Positions 56,330-64,000 of a stretch of 64,000 nt of DNA are shown here, piece by piece. Every line of letters starts with the position of its first letter. Within the stretch, counting starts at the first letter, position 1. The notes beneath the pieces were generated by a model. It was not told where the DNA came from and ran no database searches. It saw only the letters and a program-made list of their open reading frames with translations. The position numbers and the translations under genes are program-made. Origin of the DNA: Batillaria attramentaria (Eukaryota; Mollusca; Gastropoda; Batillariidae); contig JACVVK020000318.1 in the NCBI GenBank assembly GCA_018292915.2, forward strand, positions 96,001 through 160,000. Reading direction: 5' to 3'.

Positions 56330-56831
56330 GTATTATCCTGTTTTAGGTATGTAAAAAAAACGTACTATGCAGAGGCAAAAACCACCAGACATTCTCTTTT
56401 TATATTCTGTGCTACCATACCATAAAGTGACAAAAACCACCAGACATTTTTTTTTTAATTCTGTTTTAGGTATATACAAACTACACAGACAACAACCCAC
56501 CAGACATTTTTTTTTTTAATTCTGTTTTAGGTATATACAAACTACACAGACAACAACCCACCAGACATTTTTTTTTAATTCTGTTTTAGGTATATACAAA
56601 CTACACAGACAACAACCCGCCAGACATTTTTTTAAATTCTGTTTTAGGTATATACAAACTACACAGACAACAACCCACCAGACATTTTTTTTAAATTCTG
56701 TTTTAGGTATATACAAACTACAGAAACAACAACCCACCAGACATTTTTGTTAAATTCTGTTTTAGGTATATACAAACTACAGAGACAACAACCCGCCAGA
56801 CTTTTTTTTTTAATTCTGTTTTAGGTATATA
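56330..56831 (+). repeat. minisatellite, about 60-bp unit, left of transposon
   Basis: Seven units, each with a T-run, AATTCTGTTTTAGGTATATA, CAAACTACACAGACAACAAC and CCACCAGACA. A degenerate precursor with CCTGTTTTAGGTATGTAA is at 56337. Unit length varies with the T-run. The seventh unit is cut by the transposon at TATA/CAGTG. Confidence 0.95.
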
Positions 56832-57860
<1,029 letters not shown>

Positions 57861-57862
57861 TA

Positions 57863-58612
57863 CAAGCTACAGAGACAACAACCCACCAGACATTTTTTTT
57901 AAAATTCTGTTTTAGGTATATACAAGCTACAGAGACAACAACCTTTAATTCTGTTTTAGGTATATACAAGCTACAGAGACAACAACCTTTAATTCTGTTT
58001 TAGGTATATACAAGCTACAGAGACAACAACCTTTAATTCTGTTTTAGGTATATACAAGCTACAGAGACAACAACCTTTAATTCTGTTTTAGGTATATACA
58101 AGCTACACAGACAACAACCTTTAATTCTGTTTTAGGTATATACAAGCTACACAGACAACAACCTTTAATTCTGTTTTAGGTATATACAAGCTACAGAGAC
58201 AACAACCTTTAATTCTGTTTTAGGTATATACAAGCTACACAGACAACAACCTTTAATTCTGTTTTAGGTATATACAAGCTACACAGACAACAACCTTTAA
58301 TTCTGTTTTAGGTATATACAAGCTACAGAGACAACAACCTTTAATTCTGTTTTAGGTATATACAAGCTACACAGACAACAACCTTTAATTCTGTTTTAGG
58401 TATATACAAGCTACACAGACAACAACCTTTAATTCTGTTTTAGGTATATACAAACTACACAGACAACAACCCTTAATTCTGTTTTAGGTATATACAAACT
58501 ACACAGACAACAACCTTTAATTCTGTTTTAGGTATATACAAGCTACACAGACAACAACCTTTAATTCTGTTTTAGGTATATACAAACTACACAGACAACA
58601 ACCCACCAGACA
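57863..58612 (+). repeat. minisatellite, 44-bp unit, right of transposon
   Basis: One 60-bp-type unit, then about 15 units of 44 bp: TTAATTCTGTTTTAGGTATA + TACAAGCTACACAGACAACA + ACCT. Sixteen TTTTAGGTATATAC junctions. Two unit variants (CTACAGAGAC and CTACACAGAC) alternate. Contiguous without spacers, so not a CRISPR array. Confidence 0.96.
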
Positions 58613-59425
58613 TTCTTACACGTAGTTCAGCGTGTCAGTTTGAAAATAGATTAAACGACGATTCTCTGCCCTGAGAGACTAGCAACGGCCCCGAGACACT
58701 AGCAACGGTCTGAAACGTTGAACATGTTCATCTTGGTAGTAACCGTTAACACTAATTCTGAACAGACTTCACCGGGATACCGATGTAACGTAAATTAGTC
58801 CTTGTGTCGTGACAGAACGTTCCCACAAATGGGGAGTAACTAACTGAACTTCTCAGCGTCACCACAGAGATAAAACATCCAGATTACGGCAATTAAACGC
58901 CATTCATTAGTGTCTCTCGAGCGATTTAGCTCTGCCTCTGGAGACTCGGGCGACAATCGGGGAAGACACCAGATCTAAAGGAACGGGAAGTGTCAGTCAG
59001 TTTCGATATCGAGGCTGTGGGCGGGGCTTGCCATCAATATCTGACAACCATGATCAGTACCAAACGTGGGAACCATGTCTGTATGTTCGTTGAGAAACGC
59101 CGCACTTTGGGAGGGGAAAGGGAGTTGGGGGGGGGGGGAGAGAAATAGATTCGGCTAGACATGGTTCTGACAACGGTTCGGCTGACATGGCGTGGGGTGT
59201 CTGGTTCGATCACAGAGAGAATAAGATTAATTTGCTTTCCTGAGTCAGTGTGCCGTATTGCTCATTCAGTGCAATGGTTATGGTGTTTGTCCTCCCTAGC
59301 TGTTTGAGTCTTTCCAGTTTAAAGACAGCGGCCTATAGTATTCTGAAAGGTACATGTACTTCAACTGCCCAAAGGTATTTATAAGGAAAGTGTCCCCTTA
59401 ATAAAAATCTGCGATCATTGTATGT
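58613..59425. other. unique-looking DNA, no gene seen
   Basis: Contains GGGCGGGGC (59021), an Sp1-type box, and a G run at 59129-59139. No exon assigned. Confidence 0.4.
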
Positions 59426-59427
59426 TT

Positions 59428-59428
<1 letters not shown>

Positions 59429-59480
<52 letters not shown>

Positions 59481-59488
59481 GTGCGTGC

Positions 59489-59533
<45 letters not shown>

Positions 59534-59568
59534 GCAGTGTGTGTGTGTGTCGCAGTGTGTGTGTGTGT
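59429..59568. repeat. (CT)n(GCGT)n(GT)n plus CGCAGTGTGTGTGTGT repeat
   Basis: Ends in two 16-bp CGCA(GT)6 units. Confidence 0.97.
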
Positions 59569-61080
59569 TAATGTGCATATTACTGCATTCTTGTGTTTGT
59601 TATTTTGAATATTTTTGTTTCGTTTTTGTTTTGGGTTTGGGTTTTCTTTTTGTTTTTGTTTTTGGTTGTTGTTGTTTGGGGTTTTTTTTTGCGTAGCTAT
59701 GTATTTTTGTATGGTATGTTTGTTTGTCCTTTTTTGTAAATCAGGTTTTGAATATAATTATGATCTATGATTTTGACCACAGAGAATTGTCGAGAGACAT
59801 GGTGAATGATTGTACTCTATTTTTGTAAGGTTTCACGTGCCTGTGAATAGCAACAGTCAAAGGAAATTAGTAATATCAAATTTTTAGTTTGCTTACATAA
59901 AAAAAAATTGACGTTTCTGGTTTGTAACGCACGAATCACGCTATACAACGCACCCGCCGAAATGTTACAGCCAAAGAAAAACCACAAACATCACATTCAA
60001 GCTGATTTGAATTACTCACACATTTAAAAAAAAAAAAAAAAAAAACTGCTGGTTTTTGCAAAGGAAGAATCACGTCAAGTAATAAAACACACCCACCGAA
60101 TTCCACATAAACATTGCGATGCCTCCAGATTCCGGCACTGACATCTATTGCAAAAAAAAAAAAAGAAGTCCGAAATTTGCGCTGCTATATATCTCACACA
60201 AAAAACCAGGCCGTTCGGGAACGCGAGAAATGGAGGTCGACATTGAAAAAGGAGACCTGACGATCTGACGCAGCACGTGAGATAGAGCCTCTGGGACATG
60301 AACGTGCCAAGTAGTACACTGTGAGCGTTCTGCCTGATTTACAGGCTATGTTGCACAGTTCTGGATATCGCCCTTCTTCCCGCCGGGGAAAAAAACCACG
60401 CTATAGTAATAATTTCCTGTTTTTGTGATGCACATGACACCCTAGACATGTGTCAGAATCTTGTGTCCTTTCTTTCAAATGCATAGTTATGCTTTAGCTT
60501 TAGATAAGGTTAAGCGTGAACATGATCTTATGGTGCCTTTTGGGGACCGTAATCCAAACCACCCTACCCCTTCCGCACTCCAGACACCCCCCCGCCCCCA
60601 ATCTCCACCCTACCACTTCTTTTACTCTGCCATCAACGTCGCAACCTAGTGCCGCAGACACTGAACGGAAGCAGGGGTGCACAACTCTAGCACCTTGTTT
60701 ATTGCCTCCCTTTTTACCGGAAGGAAGACGCTATCAGGATGAGGCTGCTGGGGTCGGCGGCCATTTTTGTCACTTTCGGCAGGAATAAACCAGTTGCTGG
60801 GGGAGGGAATGTATCTGTTGGGGAGGATACAGGTGCTGAGACGATCCCTGCTGTGGAAGGGGGGGACTTTTCTCCCCGCTATCTACACCCCCTCCATGCT
60901 ACAATGACCTCGCCCAGCGGGAAGTGGCAGGGGTGAGGAGGGCACATCGCCCCATGGAGCTGCCCACTATCGTGTAGGGGACGACAGGTCCCCAGGTTTG
61001 ATGGTGCTGCCTGATGGGAACAGCGATGAAACCACGAGGGTCTGACCCTTCATACGGCTTTATTGGGCAGACAGAGAGAG
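59569..61080. other. mostly unique DNA, no gene seen
   Basis: T/G-skewed at 59580-59730; poly-A at 60026-60045 and 60152-60165. Frames of up to 90 codons at 60461-60936 contain a C-rich stretch and no recognisable domain. Confidence 0.35.
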
Positions 61081-61089
61081 AGAGAGAGG

Positions 61090-61266
61090 GTGGGGCTGGG
61101 GGTGGGTGTTTGGGGGTTTAACGTCCTTTTCCACCACATACGGGTGATATCAAAGACGGGGAAACTATGAAAAAGCCAGCACAAATATATGGCCCCAGCC
61201 GGGATACGAACTCACGACCCGAGTATTAGAAGTCCAACGCTCTACCATTCGGCCACCCCAGCTCCG
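61090..61266 (-). mobile_element. SINE-A, full length, inserted in (AG)n
   Basis: Tail GGTGGGTGTTTGGGGG, full body and head to CAGCTCC. (AG)n on both sides (61073-61088 and 61270-61285), so the duplicated target is AG repeat and its exact length is ambiguous. Confidence 0.92.
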
Positions 61267-61269
61267 CGC

Positions 61270-61370
61270 GAGAGAGAGAGAGAGAACGAACGAACGAACG
61301 AACTTTATTTCCAGCGGAAACTTGAAGATTTGGCCATACAATGGTCAGTTTTCAATCAACCGTTGCAACA
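61270..61370 (-). mobile_element. retroposon 3' end with (GTTC)n tail, minus strand
   Basis: On the minus strand, TTCCGCTGGAAATAAAGTTC then (GTTC)n and (TC)n; the SINE-A at 61090 landed in this tail. Confidence 0.6.
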
Positions 61371-61460
61371 CAAAAGGCACTAGAAAATGGCTACACTTGA
61401 ACAAAGACAACAAAAGATAGAATGCATACATGTGGCAGAAAAATGCAATGTAAGAAAACA

Positions 61461-61483
61461 GCGCACGCGCGCGCGCGCGCGCG

Positions 61484-61539
<56 letters not shown>
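61461..61539. repeat. (GC)n(CA)n compound microsatellite
   Basis: GCGC block then about 22 CA units. Confidence 0.97.
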
Positions 61540-61980
61540 ATATAAGTATAGCATAATGAAGCGCATACACTCACACACAGATTTTTTTGCACACCCTGTC
61601 TAGAGCGTATGGAATGACGAGAGAGATAAGCAAGAAATCTAACTCGTTCAACTCAAACGTGTTTTCGTTTGTTTGTTGCTTTTGGTTTCTTCCATTGTAG
61701 TCCGCCGGAATCAGTTTGCCAGTGCCACTTCAGTCGGCCACCTTAGCTCAGGACCCTGCTCATCAGCACTGGTATAGTAAATACGGAGAGGCTTCGCAAC
61801 ATACATAACAGTAAGCCGTGCGTCCAGGTGTTCCAACTCTATAAGCATTGAGCAAGACATTTGACTTCTTTTCGGTCACAGTGTAAACTGCCTTCAACTT
61901 TCAATTTCATCTTGGTCCATGGCAAAAATAATGAGACCTGCTGCTGCTACGCGGGAAGACATCTTTGAGAGACATTTCCT
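61540..61980. other. unique-looking DNA, no gene seen
   Basis: Ordinary complexity; no repeat family or coding signal recognised. Confidence 0.4.
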
Positions 61981-61994
61981 TCTAAATAATAATA

Positions 61995-62173
61995 GGGTGG
62001 GTAGGTGGGTGGGTGTTTGGGGGTTGAACGTCCTTTTCCACCACATACGGGTGATATCAAAGACGGGGCAACGATGAAAATGCCAGCACAAATATTTGGC
62101 CCCAGCGGGGATACGAACTCACGACCCGAGCATTAGAAGCCCAACGCTCTACCATTCGGCCATCACGGCTCCC
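61995..62173 (-). mobile_element. SINE-A, full length, perfect 13-bp TSD
   Basis: Flanked by CTAAATAATAATA at 61982-61994 and 62174-62186. All family blocks present. Confidence 0.96.
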
Positions 62174-62339
62174 CTAAATAATAATAATAAAAATAATAAT
62201 ATAAAAAGTAAGGATTAGAGAGTTGGGAAAATATCGTTGACACGATACAATAATTTAGGAGGGTTTACCAAACATACGTTTCCCTCCCCCACCCCCACCC
62301 CCCACCCTCCACGCCTACCAAACACACCTCCGAGGTGTC

Positions 62340-62720
62340 TTGGTCATGGCACTTCTCTCTTGTAATCGTTACAGAGTTACGCCTCCTCTTTTACGTCAAT
62401 TAATCCAACACGGGTTGTCTCCCCTCTCGCTGCCTAATCACCCCCTTCCGATCGTTTGATGGGCGCGCAACCTCCTGCAACAAGAGTTATTGCCCCTTCC
62501 TCTGGACCATTAATTTCCTCCCCGAGCTAAAGAGCTGGCAAACGATGCAACACCGACCCTGTCTCTGACGTGTTAAGATGCTGAGAGAGTAACGGTGATT
62601 CTGATTGGCTACAGCTTGACGTGTTTACACTCTTCACGTGTGCGTGTGTCGTCACGTGTAATGGAAGTTACGTGGAGGTCTCGCTGATCGCTGATCGCTA
62701 AATGCTCGTTAATAGCTCTG
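62340..62720. promoter_or_regulatory. candidate enhancer with clustered homeodomain-type sites
   Basis: Repeat-free. Contains GTCAATTAATCC (62395), GCCTAATCACC (62432), CCATTAATTTCC (62508), a CCAAT-type GATTGGCT (62603), and E-boxes TCACGTGT (62635 and 62652). Motif clustering only. Confidence 0.22.
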
Positions 62721-62799
62721 GTGGTCAGCAGTAAAAGTCGACCTTCGCTACGTTAAGCAGTTGGAAGTGATGGTCATGATGTTGAGGGGTACCGGGTGG

Positions 62800-62915
62800 G
62801 GAAGGAGGGTGTGGGGGGGGGAGGGTGACAAAATTATTTTTTGTACCTGATCGCCCCCCACCCCCCAACACCCCCCACCAACCCCTGACCCCCGCCCCCC
62901 CCCCCCCCCCCCCCC
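62800..62915. repeat. poly-G and poly-C blocks, fold-back potential
   Basis: G runs at 62802-62825 and C runs at 62853-62915 could pair; the C run at 62896-62915 is about 20 bases. Confidence 0.85.
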
Positions 62916-63066
62916 GCAAACAACAACAAAAACAACAAACAAAAGAAAACCTCACAGTTTTAAAATATTTCAATATTTTGTTTTTGTTCTGTGCATTTAC
63001 GACATCGGACTGTCTGTGGTTAGTATTGTTTGTAATGTATTGCAAATTGTATGTGTATTAGTGTAC

Positions 63067-63232
63067 GGGGAGCCGGGGTGGCCGAATGGTAGAGCGTTGG
63101 ACTTCCAATGCTCGGGTCGTGAGTTCGTATCCCGGCTGGTGCCAAATATTTGTGCTGGCCTTTTCATCGCGGCCCCGCCTTTGACATCACCCGTATGTGG
63201 TGGAAAAAGGACGTTAAACACCCCACCCACCC
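63067..63232 (+). mobile_element. SINE-A, full length
   Basis: Best head in the window: GGGGAGCCGGGGTGGCCGAA with A box TGGCCGAATGG at 63079-63089; B-box region GAGTTCGTATCCC; (CCCA) tail. No clear target-site duplication. Confidence 0.95.
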
Positions 63233-63299
63233 ACCTCCTTTGTGAGCGCAGTGTTAACGTGTATGTAAGAATTATGTCACAGCTGGCTGTAATGTATAT

Positions 63300-63375
63300 A
63301 TGTTTGTTTTCTTTCTTTTTTTTTTTTTTCTCCAATGCCCCTGGAGGATCGGAAAATAAAAATTTGACTTGACAT
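63300..63375 (+). mobile_element. retroposon 3' tail
   Basis: GGATCGGAAAATAAAAATTT then TTGACTTGAC; same ending as 8400-8436. Confidence 0.5.
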
Positions 63376-63433
63376 TAATTTTTGGGTTTTTGTTTGTTTG
63401 TTTCTTCGTTTGTTTCTTTCTTTCTTTTTGACA

Positions 63434-63562
63434 GCAATGCTGGGGTCGTGAGTTCGATTCACGGCTAGGGCCAGATAGATGTGCTGGTCTTTCTCTCGTT
63501 GCCCCTTCTTTGATATCAACCATACGTGGTGGAAAAGGGCGTTAAACTCCCAAACACCCACC
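63434..63562 (+). mobile_element. SINE-A, 5'-truncated
   Basis: Starts at AATGCTGGGGTCGTGAG (inside the tRNA head), full body and CCCA tail. Confidence 0.88.
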
Positions 63563-63938
63563 CGACAACAGTGTATACAGCAACAGGAAAAGAAGCCTAA
63601 CGTGTTCTTGCACTAACGCTGGATAGGTCCTTTTCGACAAAAATCTACAACCACTACATGTCACAGAATCACGAACACCTTAAACTGGGGAAAGGAGGGA
63701 GCGGGGGGGGGGGGAGGTGGCTTAATTTCCCACTGGTCTGTGTCACTTCCTGTCAGACAACCACGTGACGTATTTACGGCCTTCACCCTCCTCACCGGAT
63801 GTGACACCGCAGCCCATATAAAGACAATTAACTTATGGCCAGACATCCGCCCTTAAAGTGGTTTACCGCGAAGGAACTAGGAATTATGGTTTTGGCATCT
63901 TGTTTGGTACATGGTTGTAGCGTCATTAGCTTAGATTA
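63563..63938. other. unique-looking DNA, no gene seen
   Basis: G run at 63703-63713 only. Confidence 0.4.
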
Positions 63939-63940
63939 CA

Positions 63941-64000
63941 GTGGGTGGGTGGGTGTTTTGGGGTTTAACGTAGTTTTCCACCATATACGGGCGATATCAA
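63941..64000 (-). mobile_element. SINE-A, cut by window end, minus strand
   Basis: Tail (GGGT)n and the first about 45 bp of the reversed body (GGTTTAACGTAGTTTTCC...). Continues beyond the window. Confidence 0.85.

Noticed and set aside
56516..56737. Minus-strand repeat protein over the minisatellite (repeated CLYIPKTE-like segments)
   Set aside because: Unit lengths are not multiples of three, so the frame shifts between units; it is a by-product of repetition.
57863..58612. CRISPR array
   Set aside because: The 44-bp units are contiguous with no unique spacers, no cas genes are present, and the DNA is eukaryotic. The 31-bp array at 26037 is rejected for the same reason.
59920..60420. Further copy of repeat C
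   Set aside because: Shares only short words such as AATCACG and AACGCAC; the order of blocks does not match the three accepted copies.
63067..63140. tRNA genes at SINE heads, for example here and at 8708-8780, 18383-18450 and 40131-40200
   Set aside because: A and B boxes are present, but acceptor stems do not pair, the same sequence recurs many times with a shared non-tRNA body, and copies have target duplications. These are SINEs.

Overview
This window looks like eukaryotic nuclear DNA from a metazoan. The best guess is a marine mollusc, probably a gastropod; this is inferred from the overall style (tRNA-derived SINEs, ATT-tailed retroposons, very dense di-, tri- and tetranucleotide microsatellites), not from a recognised gene. 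There is no operon-like gene packing, no rRNA, no CRISPR array and no complete protein-coding gene I can name. Nearly all long open frames are translations of microsatellites (His-Thr, Cys-Val, Ser-Leu or Arg-Glu repeats) or run through SINEs.

The window is an archive of mobile elements. (1) SINE-A is a tRNA-derived element of about 170 bp with a (CCCA)n tail. About 24 full or 5'-truncated copies lie on both strands, many with 10-16 bp target-site duplications (TSDs). (2) SINE-B is about 390 bp, with a tRNA head carrying good A and B boxes and a long body; one full copy lies at 18383-18770 and six partial copies elsewhere. (3) One recognisable LINE fragment (50150-50725) encodes the C-terminal end of a non-LTR reverse transcriptase ORF. 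Many other retroposon 3' tails have AATAAA followed by a short tandem repeat. (4) Cut-and-paste DNA elements: a 1,029-bp pogo/Tigger-like element (56832-57860), a 231-bp TA-flanked MITE (10305-10535), a 275-bp MITE (10913-11187), and a two-copy 287-bp MITE family (5205-5491 and 26297-26584). (5) Interspersed repeats C (three copies of about 400 bp) and D (a fold-back repeat, two copies plus a fragment), of unknown class.

Layout: 0-9 kb holds SINEs, TTG repeats, MITE copy 1, repeat C and a CpG-rich promoter-like stretch (6040-6360). 9.7-12.5 kb holds a weak two-exon gene candidate and a three-copy tandem duplication invaded by three elements. 13-21 kb is rich in compound microsatellites and SINEs. 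21-35 kb is mixed unique DNA with a 31-bp minisatellite, MITE copy 2 and a G-rich three-copy repeat. 35-50 kb holds G/T-skewed domains, repeat C copies, nested SINEs and local tandem duplications. 50-64 kb holds the LINE fragment, a long G/T-only domain, a 102-codon open frame (53398-53706), and the minisatellite-plus-transposon complex (56440-58612), which is the most unusual structure here.

I found no co-operating multi-gene system. The most interesting signals are the pogo-like element packed with internal copies of its own terminal motif, sitting with an exact TA duplication inside a minisatellite whose every unit carries an abutting AG|GT splice-like junction; several insertions whose empty site survives in a neighbouring duplicate; and SINE-B, whose central block may belong to an ancient shared SINE core-domain class.
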